From positions 1 to 64,000 of the forward strand of contig NZ_FZNL01000003.1 of the NCBI RefSeq assembly GCF_900187965.1: 64,000 bases of DNA. The letters are read 5' to 3'. Both the position numbers and the translations under genes were made by a program. Below the pieces are notes generated by a model that was not told the origin of the DNA, did not search any database, and saw nothing but the letters and a program-made list of their open reading frames with translations. Of the stretch, positions 18,004 through 25,283 are shown piece after piece. The DNA is from Flavobacterium sp. ov086. Lineage in GTDB: Bacteria > Bacteroidota > Bacteroidia > Flavobacteriales > Flavobacteriaceae. Positions within the stretch are counted from its first letter, which is position 1; each line of letters starts with the position of its first letter.

Positions 18004-18936
18004 TCATATAGATCTCCTAAAATTATGACCTTGTTTAACTTGCTTTCCCTGGTTTAACCATTCGTTTAAATCTTTCTTTTGCTCATATAAAAAACTTTGG
18101 TTGATATATTTTGTAGAATCTCTTTGTAGAGCTTCATTAGTACATTTTACACCTCCTGTATCTCTGTCTAAATAGAGATCAACTCTCTCATGTTTTTCCA
18201 TTAATTGCATAGACTTCTTAAAAAAAGACAGTGAATTAAGTATCAGGAAATTTGTTTGTTGATTAACTGATTTTTGATTCATCATTTTATAAGAGAGGTA
18301 GTCAAAAAAGCCTTCAAAAACGACTACTGATTTTGCTTGGGCATCTATGAAAGTGATGTCTTTTGGTGAGCTGCTACCTTTAAAATTTTCACTACGTAAT
18401 TCATATCCTCCTGAAATATTCTGAAATCCAATTGCAATATACTTTCGATTATTTAAACAAAAATCAACCTCTTTGCAATGTTGTCTCGCGATCTCTTGTG
18501 AAATGCTTCGGTTATTTAAATAAGCTATCAACAACTTATTTTCCAATGTGCGTACATCAACAATGACAATTTTATCAAGAGGATTATCTTTCTTTTCATT
18601 TGCAATTCTTAGACTTGAATACTGTCGATTGTCATTCTTAAGTGATAAACTTATACCGGAGGAAATACTTTTACCATTTAAAAGTTGTAAAAATTCAGAA
18701 ACAGTGCATCTAAAATATTCAATCCCAAAATCAACTACATTCCCTCCTTTACCTAATCCATGGTCATACCATAAATTTAATTTTTGATTCACTTTAAAAG
18801 AGGGTGTATTTTCATTTCTCAGTGGCGATAGATACCAATAATCCTGATTTTTTATTTTTGATGGCTCATGCCCCAATGTTTTAAGATAATTGACTAAATC
18901 AATTTGATTTGCAATTTTACAATTGAACTTTTCCAT
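18004..18936 (-). CDS. Toprim/CHC2-type DNA primase of a mobile element
   Basis: This 310-residue primase-like protein has an N-terminal DnaG zinc-finger-like domain (YWYLSPLRNENTPSFKVNQKLNLWYDHGLGKGGNVVDF). As usual in this mobile-element subfamily, the zinc-binding Cys/His residues are replaced. A Toprim domain follows, with VVVFEGFFDYLSY (catalytic Glu) and DLYLDRDTGG (the acidic DxD). It probably primes replication of the mobilised or excised element together with the primase-helicase upstream. The gene pair is separated by the TGCATCA array. Confidence 0.8.
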   Translation of the reverse strand: MEKFNCKIANQIDLVNYLKTLGHEPSKIKNQDYWYLSPLRNENTPSFKVNQKLNLWYDHGLGKGGNVVDFGIEYFRCTVSEFLQLLNGKSISSGISLSLKNDNRQYSSLRIANEKKDNPLDKIVIVDVRTLENKLLIAYLNNRSISQEIARQHCKEVDFCLNNRKYIAIGFQNISGGYELRSENFKGSSSPKDITFIDAQAKSVVVFEGFFDYLSYKMMNQKSVNQQTNFLILNSLSFFKKSMQLMEKHERVDLYLDRDTGGVKCTNEALQRDSTKYINQSFLYEQKKDLNEWLNQGKQVKQGHNFRRSI

Positions 18937-19034
18937 AATTGTTTTTTTTTAATAAATCTTCTATTTGATTTCGCACAGGTCTGTTCATTTGCTAATGAAA
19001 AAAAGAATTATAACTTTTGCTTTTTTTGATGTTT

Positions 19035-19221
19035 TGATGCAAAAACTACGTAACCCATTGGTTACCTTAAGATTGCACTGCATCAATAGCTGCATCAATG
19101 CATCACTTTATTTGTGTCCTGCATCAGTTTTGCATCAAAAAAGATTGTTTTTTAGTTTGATGCAAGCTTTGATGCAGATCTCTTTAGCTCAATTACAAGA
19201 CTTTATACTAATTTTGCATCA
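19035..19221. repeat. Iteron-like array of TGCATCA heptamers
   Basis: Nine exact copies of TGCATCA or its complement TGATGCA occur in 187 bp, starting at 19035, 19079, 19091, 19099, 19120, 19131, 19158, 19170 and 19215 (six in one orientation, three in the other). A GTAACC-CATT-GGTTAC hairpin lies at 19050-19065. The array sits between the helicase and primase genes, the place expected for a replication origin or an autoregulatory operator. It overlaps the last codons of the helicase gene. Confidence 0.6.
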
Positions 19222-20434
19222 AAGCATCAAATATTTTATAAAACAAAATCTTTTTGATCGTATAAAAACGTCCTCTTCGATCTACTTTCACATATTCACC
19301 ATGCGACAGTAATTCAATTCCACAATAAGACTTCGTATTATCTTCAGGAGTAAAACTCCATCGTTTGAGAATATTTCTTATTTCATTAGCAGAAATATTT
19401 ATTCTGTTATTTTGCTTCCTCAGTAGAATAAAAATATCATTAGGAGCTAATTTCAACTCATCCTCTTCCATTTTCTCAAAACATTCATGTATCAATTCAA
19501 GAATAAGTATTTCTTCTTTATTTCGATTTACAAGCTTTAATAAAGAAGCTGTCATAATCTGTTCAGGTTTAAACCACATTCTCGTTTTTTGCTCGGAAAA
19601 ATAATTTCTCATTTGCAGGTACTTTAAGAAATACGGAATTTCTTTGTTCAGTTTTTTAAGAAAGAATACATCTTCTGTATTTATAGTACGAATTTTACGA
19701 ATCCAAAAACGAATTTCTTCTTCATCTATTTGAATAAAATTATCTTCATTATTAGAACAAAGAATAAATTTTGCAAAGAATTCAATTTCTTGTCTATCCT
19801 TTCCTTTTGCTTCTACTTTATCTTTGTCCGTCGTAGAAAGGTATTTTAAACGTTCTGTAATTTCTTTTTTATCAAAAAAGACTTCATCAATGGCTACAAG
19901 CAACATACTTGCCCAATCAGAATTAAACTGTGAACCAAATGAATCGCCTTTTATGTAAGTCATATTCATTCCGAAAATTGCCTTCAACCACTTTATAAAA
20001 GAGCTTTTCCCTGTCGATCGCTCTTTGCTTACTAAACAAAGAATTGGCAATGTTTGAGTAGGTTTTTCATATAAAAGTTTTATGTAGTCTAAGCCTAATT
20101 CCCTTTGATCTCCAAAAATATGTTGAATGAATTGCAATGAATTCGGAATCAATTTTTCGAGTTCATGAATTGGAAAATCCTTAACAATCGGTTGATTGGG
20201 GAGTTCATGATAGGTATTATAGAAATCATCTACAATTTGCTCATAACCAAAATGATTAGGAATACAGCAAAATCCATCTAGTTTGGATATATCGTTTAAA
20301 AACGATTTTCCGTGATCTGAAATGATTGTTTCACGATTCCACCGAACCATTACTTTTACTTTATCGCCAGAAATTAAAGGTTTATCTATAATTTTGAAAT
20401 AGGAAGTTCCTACTCGTAAATATTTTTCTTCCAT
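19208..20434 (-). CDS. Primase-helicase (D5/SF3-like ATPase) of the element
   Basis: This protein of about 408 residues has a P-loop SKERSTGKSSFIKWL near residue 155. Downstream acidic and sensor positions (MLLVAIDEVFFDKKE, FILCSNNEDNFI) fit a superfamily-3/DUF5906-type primase-helicase. It should unwind the element's origin. ATG 20434 (MEEKYLRVG) is preferred to a TTG at 20443, which lies in a TTGTACAA palindrome. A further perfect palindrome lies 18 bp upstream and may be its operator. The C-terminus runs into the TGCATCA array. Confidence 0.75.
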   Translation of the reverse strand: MEEKYLRVGTSYFKIIDKPLISGDKVKVMVRWNRETIISDHGKSFLNDISKLDGFCCIPNHFGYEQIVDDFYNTYHELPNQPIVKDFPIHELEKLIPNSLQFIQHIFGDQRELGLDYIKLLYEKPTQTLPILCLVSKERSTGKSSFIKWLKAIFGMNMTYIKGDSFGSQFNSDWASMLLVAIDEVFFDKKEITERLKYLSTTDKDKVEAKGKDRQEIEFFAKFILCSNNEDNFIQIDEEEIRFWIRKIRTINTEDVFFLKKLNKEIPYFLKYLQMRNYFSEQKTRMWFKPEQIMTASLLKLVNRNKEEILILELIHECFEKMEEDELKLAPNDIFILLRKQNNRINISANEIRNILKRWSFTPEDNTKSYCGIELLSHGEYVKVDRRGRFYTIKKILFYKIFDALMQN

Positions 20435-20451
20435 TTTGTACAATGTTTTTT

Positions 20452-20474
20452 ATTGTATATATGGTGTATACAAT
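20452..20474. promoter_or_regulatory. Operator-like palindrome before the primase-helicase gene
   Basis: ATTGTATA-N7-TATACAAT is a perfect inverted repeat ending 18 bp before ATG 20434. The adjoining TTGTACAA (20436-20443) has a similar half-site. The HTH protein encoded just upstream is a natural candidate binder. Confidence 0.5.
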
Positions 20475-20513
20475 AGGTTAGATAATAAAAAACAAGTATA
20501 GAAATGGTACTTT

Positions 20514-20792
20514 CTATACTTGTCTTTTATATTTAAGGGATTTTACTTCATTAAGGGAGTCAAATAACTCTTCGTGATTTATTAAAATTCTTCTCCCAAT
20601 AAAAGAAGCCTTAATATTACCATTATCAATATGGTTTCTAATAGTCTGGCGATCCACATGTAAGAGTTCTGCCGCTTCTTTGACAGTGTACATGTTATTC
20701 GATAAATCTTTCTCTGGTTTAGTAAGAAGTTGTGCAACTAAACCTTTTAGCTCTTTCAATTCTGATTGAATTGTTTCAAATGGATTTTGCAT
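20514..20792 (-). CDS. Excisionase-like helix-turn-helix protein
   Basis: This 92-residue DNA-binding protein has an N-terminal helix with a coiled-coil pattern (residues 5-25), followed by a MerR/excisionase-type HTH (MYTVKEAAELLHVDRQTIRNHIDNGNIKASFIGRRILI). Such proteins act as recombination directionality factors or regulators of element replication genes. It lies directly upstream of the primase-helicase gene, with a palindromic operator candidate between them. Confidence 0.75.
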   Translation of the reverse strand: MQNPFETIQSELKELKGLVAQLLTKPEKDLSNNMYTVKEAAELLHVDRQTIRNHIDNGNIKASFIGRRILINHEELFDSLNEVKSLKYKRQV

Positions 20793-20896
20793 AAAATTGT
20801 AGATTTAATTTTTTACAATTTTATAACTTAATCGTATTAATTATAATTTATTTGTATTCAATATCTTCAATTGAATTCAATTGAAAATGAGTTGAA

Positions 20897-21562
20897 TTAT
20901 ATTTGGTTAAAAATGGAATAATCCTTTTCATAATATTTTTCATGATGTGCTTTAATTAGATTATTTTCCTTGGAAAGATCATATTTTGTTAGCATCGTTG
21001 AATTAATTTTAATATCTAAAAATTGGCTAGAAACCTCACAAAAATCTTTGTTTTCAATTGTATTTTTAAAATAATTATTCTGTTTTAACTTAGAGAACAA
21101 TAAAGCGAAGTACAAAATTTCTTTTTCTTTATACAACCACTTACAATTTTGGCCAATTAATCCAATTTTAATCGCATTATTTTTAAAATTCAAATAACAC
21201 AATTCATCTTTAAAAAAATTTTTAAACCGAACTTCCATTGTATTATTTTCATCATTCGAAAAATCATAATTTACTATTGCTGAATTTATTTTATTCCTCT
21301 TATCGGTTTTATCAATCAAAAGACGAAAATATAAAACAACCATAATTGCTGCCGAAAACGTTATCCCTATAGCTACTAGTCTAAATATTCCTTTTGACTT
21401 CAGAAAAACATTTTCGAAAAAATAAAAAGCAATCAAAAAAAGAAAAACCATAATAAGAATAATTACACCTAGTTTAATTTCACCATTAGTATTCTTATTA
21501 TTAAGAGGCTTTAAATCAATAAATTTTGATTTCTTTTTAAAATATTTCTTTTTAAAATCCAT
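20897..21562 (-). CDS. Two-pass membrane protein of the element, unknown
   Basis: This protein of about 221 residues has a Lys-rich start (MDFKKKYFKKKSKFIDLK), two membrane segments (about 34-52 and 60-82), and a C-terminal soluble region of about 140 residues with no recognised motif. The ATG at 21562 begins 1 nt after the integrase stop, so the gene is translationally coupled to the integrase; a TTG at 21571 is the alternative. It could be a defence or exclusion cargo gene, but nothing in the sequence decides this. Confidence 0.65.
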   Translation of the reverse strand: MDFKKKYFKKKSKFIDLKPLNNKNTNGEIKLGVIILIMVFLFLIAFYFFENVFLKSKGIFRLVAIGITFSAAIMVVLYFRLLIDKTDKRNKINSAIVNYDFSNDENNTMEVRFKNFFKDELCYLNFKNNAIKIGLIGQNCKWLYKEKEILYFALLFSKLKQNNYFKNTIENKDFCEVSSQFLDIKINSTMLTKYDLSKENNLIKAHHEKYYEKDYSIFNQI

Positions 21563-21563
21563 A

Positions 21564-22817
21564 CTAAACAACTTTCAATTTCAATTCAACATTAAAAACT
21601 TCATCCATGGCTTCTTTTTTCTCTGGTTCACTAATCTGATAATACTGATTCAAAGTTTTCATATCGTTGTGCCCAGTTATAGATGCAATTAATTTATCAC
21701 TTTTACCTTGTCTTTTCATCATAGTAATAAAAGTTCTTCTTGCTGTATGTGTACTTATTCTGTCGTAAAAGAACATTTCTTCTTTAATATTTTCTTTCCC
21801 TTTAGTTGTAACTTTTTGAACTTTATTATTGTATTCCATCTCCTGAAATACATCTTTTATATATTTATTCTGTTTTTGATTGGCAATTAAAGGAAGTTTA
21901 TAATCATATTTTAATAAAATATATCTAGAAATACTGGTTAAAGGTATCTCCCTGGTTTCTTTAGTTTCATCTTTATCTTCTTTTAATAAAATAAAATCAT
22001 TAGTTACATTACTTCTTCTTATCAGAGATAGCTCACCAAAACGCATACCAGTTACACAAGCAAAGACAAAAACATCACGAACTTTCCCTAGCTTTTCACT
22101 TTCAAATTCGTGTTGCATCAACTTATTCAAATCATCTATTGTTAATGCAATTTGATTTGTAATTACTCTCTCAACTTTTTTAAATTCTGTAAAACTATCA
22201 TTATAAGTGAATTTATTTTTCCTAGCCCAAAACATAAAGGTTTTGAAAAGCCCTAGATTTCTAGCATAAGTATTATTAATATGCTTTAAATCATCCATAC
22301 AATAGGAAGTGAATTCACGATGAAATGTTTCATCGATCTTACTAAATGTCAATTTGAATTTTCTAGCTGCTTCAAATTTTTCTAGAATATTCTTTATATT
22401 TTTATACCTTTTAATTGTTGACGCCGACCATTCTTTGCCTTTTTCCTTTTCGGTTGTAAACTCATCATATGCATCAAAAAATGTATTTTTCCCAGACGGA
22501 GCTTTTTTAAACTCTTGGTCAAAGACTTTTTTTAAATTCTTCGAAGTAAAAGGTTCATTTATTCTTTTATACAAGCTTTCTGTTTCAAGAAATAAATCAG
22601 AGTATCGATTCATCTGAAGTCTTATACTTTGAACAAATTTTGATTTCTTTTTCCCATTTACAAAAGGGAATCTATTTTCAAAATCCCAATTTTCAGGCAT
22701 TATTTTCTCTCCAGTTGAAAAGACAAATTTCTTATTCTCATTTTTAAAATAGCATGAAAATAAAATCAAAGTTTCTTTATCACTCTTCGGCTCTTTAAGA
22801 TTAAAAGTGTATTTCAT
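21564..22817 (-). CDS. int: Tyrosine-type site-specific integrase
   Basis: This 417-residue recombinase carries an N-terminal arm-binding domain (KYTFNLKEPKSDKETLI), a SAM-like core-binding domain (FFDAYDEFTTEKEKG..., about 115-210) and a catalytic domain. The catalytic signature is visible: Arg in CVTGMRFGELS, HTARRTF (HxxR), ITGHNDMKTLNQYY with the second His and the nucleophilic Tyr. It should integrate the element at the tmRNA 3' end and excise it again. It lies at the right border, close to attR and the arm-type repeats. Confidence 0.93.
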   Translation of the reverse strand: MKYTFNLKEPKSDKETLILFSCYFKNENKKFVFSTGEKIMPENWDFENRFPFVNGKKKSKFVQSIRLQMNRYSDLFLETESLYKRINEPFTSKNLKKVFDQEFKKAPSGKNTFFDAYDEFTTEKEKGKEWSASTIKRYKNIKNILEKFEAARKFKLTFSKIDETFHREFTSYCMDDLKHINNTYARNLGLFKTFMFWARKNKFTYNDSFTEFKKVERVITNQIALTIDDLNKLMQHEFESEKLGKVRDVFVFACVTGMRFGELSLIRRSNVTNDFILLKEDKDETKETREIPLTSISRYILLKYDYKLPLIANQKQNKYIKDVFQEMEYNNKVQKVTTKGKENIKEEMFFYDRISTHTARRTFITMMKRQGKSDKLIASITGHNDMKTLNQYYQISEPEKKEAMDEVFNVELKLKVV

Positions 22818-22818
22818 C

Positions 22819-22840
22819 AGTTGACAATTTAGTTGACAAT
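22819..22840. repeat. Right arm-type integrase site candidate (tandem)
   Basis: The 22 bp contain two AGTTGACAAT units (22819, 22831). The first 18 bp are identical to 11219-11236 inside the left border. Confidence 0.55.
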
Positions 22841-22958
22841 AATGCTATATTTAGTTATAAAAACTTAGTTATAACAAATATAAGAATTACTACAAAACAA
22901 GCGTTTCTTATTGATAATCAATTATTAACAACCAACTCTGATATAATTAGCGCTATAG

Positions 22959-22988
22959 CCGGCGACTCCACAAAAAAGCCTGTAAACT
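22959..22988 (+). other. Right attachment core (attR)
   Basis: This is an exact 30-bp copy of the tmRNA 3' end at 11163-11192, isolated from any tmRNA body. It marks the right border of the element. Confidence 0.85.
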
Positions 22989-23007
22989 TATTGTTTACAG
23001 GCTTTTT
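22978..23007 (+). terminator. Displaced tmRNA terminator (right copy)
   Basis: The stem GCCTGTAAAC/GTTTACAGGC is followed by TTTTTT. It is probably the original chromosomal terminator of the tmRNA gene before integration. Confidence 0.75.
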
Positions 23008-23148
23008 TATTATACTGAAATTCAACCAAACACCTTACGAGATTAACTTTTTAATCTTATACATCAGTTCCTATTACTTTTTTCTCTAATTTAGAACAGG
23101 CTAATAATCAATAGATTCATTCCTTAAATTACGACAAAAATTAAGTAT

Positions 23149-23967
23149 ATGGAGATTTTACCTTCCGTCATTTTAGCGCCATACATAAAGAATTATACTA
23201 TTGTTACGATTGAAAAAAATCTGGATAACGAAGTTTTTTATCCAAGCGGGTATGTAGATTTTATTGTCAATATCTCTGAAGGAGCCGCTGCGACTATTAT
23301 CAATGGTAACCGAAAAGATACGCCTTCAATAGAACTTCTGGGACATCTCACCCTTCCTACCCGACTTACTGTGGCACAAGGTACATCGATACTTATTGCC
23401 AGGATTTATCCGCATGCCAGTGCACTGTTTTTCTCTGATCCCTTGTCTGAATTTACTAACTATGCCACTGATATGTACGATGTAGCTTTGGGAGAAAACA
23501 GAGAATTATACGATCGTGTCATGGAAACAGATGGTTTGACTAATAAAATCAATATACTTGAAACCTACTTTCTTGAACAGCTGAAAAAAAACGAAACCCG
23601 ATTAAAGAAAGTTTCAATGGTTCAGGCACTCAATCATCACATTTCTCTTGATCACCAACAATTAGATTTACCTGTTTTGGCTCAGCAATCAGGATTATCA
23701 GAAAGATATATACAAAAACTTTACCTCTCGAACATTGGTATTAGTCCTGCTGCTTATACTTCGGTATTACGATTTAACAAAAGCTTACAACTGGTGCTCA
23801 ATACTACACAATCGTTAACCGAAATAGCTTACGACTGCGGGTATTATGACCAGGCACATTTTATCAAAGAGTTCAGAAAGTTTACGGGTATCACTCCATC
23901 GGCTTCCAGAAACTCATTGATAAAAAATGGTACAGATTTTCAACAAGCTGTCAACATTGGTTTCTAG
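23149..23967 (+). CDS. AraC-family transcriptional regulator
   Basis: This 272-residue regulator has an N-terminal sensor-like domain (about 1-150, VILAPYIKNYTIV...YPSGYVDFIVN) of the DUF6597 type. A C-terminal double HTH follows (LPVLAQQSGLSERYIQKLYLSNIGISPAAYTSVLRFNKSLQL...LTEIAYDCGYYDQAHFIKEFRKFTGITPSA), matching AraC/XylS closely. Its target is unknown. It ends 2 bp from the convergent NTF2-like gene and lies just outside the mobile element. Confidence 0.9.
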   Translation: MEILPSVILAPYIKNYTIVTIEKNLDNEVFYPSGYVDFIVNISEGAAATIINGNRKDTPSIELLGHLTLPTRLTVAQGTSILIARIYPHASALFFSDPLSEFTNYATDMYDVALGENRELYDRVMETDGLTNKINILETYFLEQLKKNETRLKKVSMVQALNHHISLDHQQLDLPVLAQQSGLSERYIQKLYLSNIGISPAAYTSVLRFNKSLQLVLNTTQSLTEIAYDCGYYDQAHFIKEFRKFTGITPSASRNSLIKNGTDFQQAVNIGF

Positions 23968-23969
23968 TT

Positions 23970-24416
23970 TTATTTCGCCGGATGGTTGCTGCTAAACATG
24001 TCACGGTACATCTTCCAACCCTCTTTTGTGTTTTTCCAGATGACAATTACTTTTCCGTCGTCTAGTTTTTTACCTTCCAAATCAGTCATTTCGTAAAAAC
24101 TTTCCTCTGTTACAGATGTTTTTCCATCTCCATATAAGTGTTGAATAGTAAATTTGACATGCACCTTAGGTCCACCTTTAAAAAAGGAAAGGATTTCTGC
24201 GGCTCCACATAACGGTGCAGCATTGGGAGGAAACAAGCAGGCATCTTCGGTATATCTGGTAAGGATAGATCCATCGCCTTTATTAGCGAGATCTGCATAG
24301 ATCTCATTACTAGTTTCTATAGCCTTTCTGGCAGCCTTTAATCCAGAATCTGTAGTTTGAGCATTACACCAAAAGGTGAACATCAATAATCCGTTTAAAA
24401 TAAGAGTTTTTTTCAT
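23970..24416 (-). CDS. Exported NTF2-like (DUF4440/SnoaL-type) protein
   Basis: This 148-residue protein has a signal peptide ending near WCNAQ and a cone-like NTF2 fold. Conserved parts are ARKAIETSNEIYADLANKGDGSILTRYTEDACLFPPNAAPLCG and a C-terminal GKVIVIWKNTKEGWKMYRDMFSSN. Such proteins are small-ligand binders or enzymes of varied function, so no substrate can be given. It is convergent with the AraC gene, which may respond to the same conditions. Confidence 0.75.
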   Translation of the reverse strand: MKKTLILNGLLMFTFWCNAQTTDSGLKAARKAIETSNEIYADLANKGDGSILTRYTEDACLFPPNAAPLCGAAEILSFFKGGPKVHVKFTIQHLYGDGKTSVTEESFYEMTDLEGKKLDDGKVIVIWKNTKEGWKMYRDMFSSNHPAK

Positions 24417-24516
24417 TTGTTTAATTTTTATAGAAACAAAGTAACTTATTCCGCCAGAGAAGAAATTGTAAAATTACGAACAACTATTATTTCAATATCT
24501 GATTATTAAATCCATA

Positions 24517-24550
24517 AAAAAACCACTCCAATAAAAATTAGAGTGGCTTT
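24517..24550 (-). terminator. Terminator after the porin gene
   Basis: AAACCACTC pairs with GAGTGGCTTT. Read on the minus strand, the stem is followed by a U-run. Confidence 0.75.
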
Positions 24551-24574
24551 AGAAATAGGTATAAAAAACTAATT

Positions 24575-25216
24575 CTATTTAAAAAAATAACCTATTGATA
24601 TTTGAAAAACCCGATTCTTCATATCATTATTGATGAAATGATTCACATCTCCTTCTTTGAAAACATTAGAATAAGAAATATTATATCTCGCGTCTGCATA
24701 AAATTTATCTTTAAATTGATACCCCAATCCAAAGTTTACAGAAGTGTCTATTCCTGTTGAATAATCTTTCAGGTTAAAACTTTCGTGATTTTCATATCCT
24801 AAAAAATTATCCTGATATTTATTGTTAGCTTTCAAAAGTATGCCAATTTGAGGTCCTGCTTGTATGCTTAATCCTTTTATTACGTAATATTTTAGCATTA
24901 CAGGAATGTTTAAATAGTTCAATTCGATTATGCTTTTAAAGTTCGAATTAGTTACATCCAGATCAGAAAAAGAGCTTTTTGTTCCTTGCTGACTGAACAA
25001 TACTTCGGGTTGAAGCGAGAAGTTTTTTGCCATAGGAATTTCAACCATAATCCCTGCCGTAAATCCAGTTTTACTTGATGAATCTAATTCACTTTCATCA
25101 AAAGTAAGACTGGCAATATTTAAACCTGCTTTTACGCCCAATTTAACTTTTTGAGTCTGGGCAATACAAGTCGCACCTAAAAATAATGTGCACAGTATTA
25201 GCGTATATTTTTTCAT
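24575..25216 (-). CDS. Porin-family outer-membrane beta-barrel protein
   Basis: This 213-residue protein has a signal peptide (MKKYTLILCTLFLGATCIAQ) followed by an eight-stranded-type barrel. The start of the barrel (KVKLGVKAGLNIASLTF), internal VKAGLSIQAGPQIG-like strands (GLSIQAGPQIGILLK) and a terminal Phe (IGYFFK) fit the PF13568-type outer-membrane beta-barrel family. It is probably structural or a small pore. It lies directly downstream of the secreted protease gene. Confidence 0.85.
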   Translation of the reverse strand: MKKYTLILCTLFLGATCIAQTQKVKLGVKAGLNIASLTFDESELDSSSKTGFTAGIMVEIPMAKNFSLQPEVLFSQQGTKSSFSDLDVTNSNFKSIIELNYLNIPVMLKYYVIKGLSIQAGPQIGILLKANNKYQDNFLGYENHESFNLKDYSTGIDTSVNFGLGYQFKDKFYADARYNISYSNVFKEGDVNHFINNDMKNRVFQISIGYFFK

Positions 25217-25283
25217 AGTATATTTTTGTTTTAAGAATGGTAACTCTCACAACAAGAGTTACCGTATTCTATCTGTAATTTTG

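Larger units (their letters stand above)
11163..22988. mobile_element. Mobilizable integrated element in the tmRNA gene (about 11.8 kb)
   Basis: The borders are 30-bp direct repeats of the tmRNA 3' end (11163-11192, 22959-22988). A tyrosine integrase lies at the right end, and identical 18-bp arm-type repeats sit just inside both borders (11219, 22819). Contents are two DUF1254 cargo genes, a small membrane protein, relaxase and MobC genes with an oriT candidate, a primase, a primase-helicase, an excisionase-like HTH and a further membrane protein. No type IV secretion genes are present, so it would need a helper conjugative system. Among tRNA/tmRNA-targeting elements this is best called an IME. 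Confidence 0.85.

Noticed and set aside
18965..19312. 115-codon plus-strand frame over the TGCATCA array
   Set aside because: Its repeated LMQ/CIN-type residues come from the heptamer repeats, and it overlaps the helicase gene antisense.
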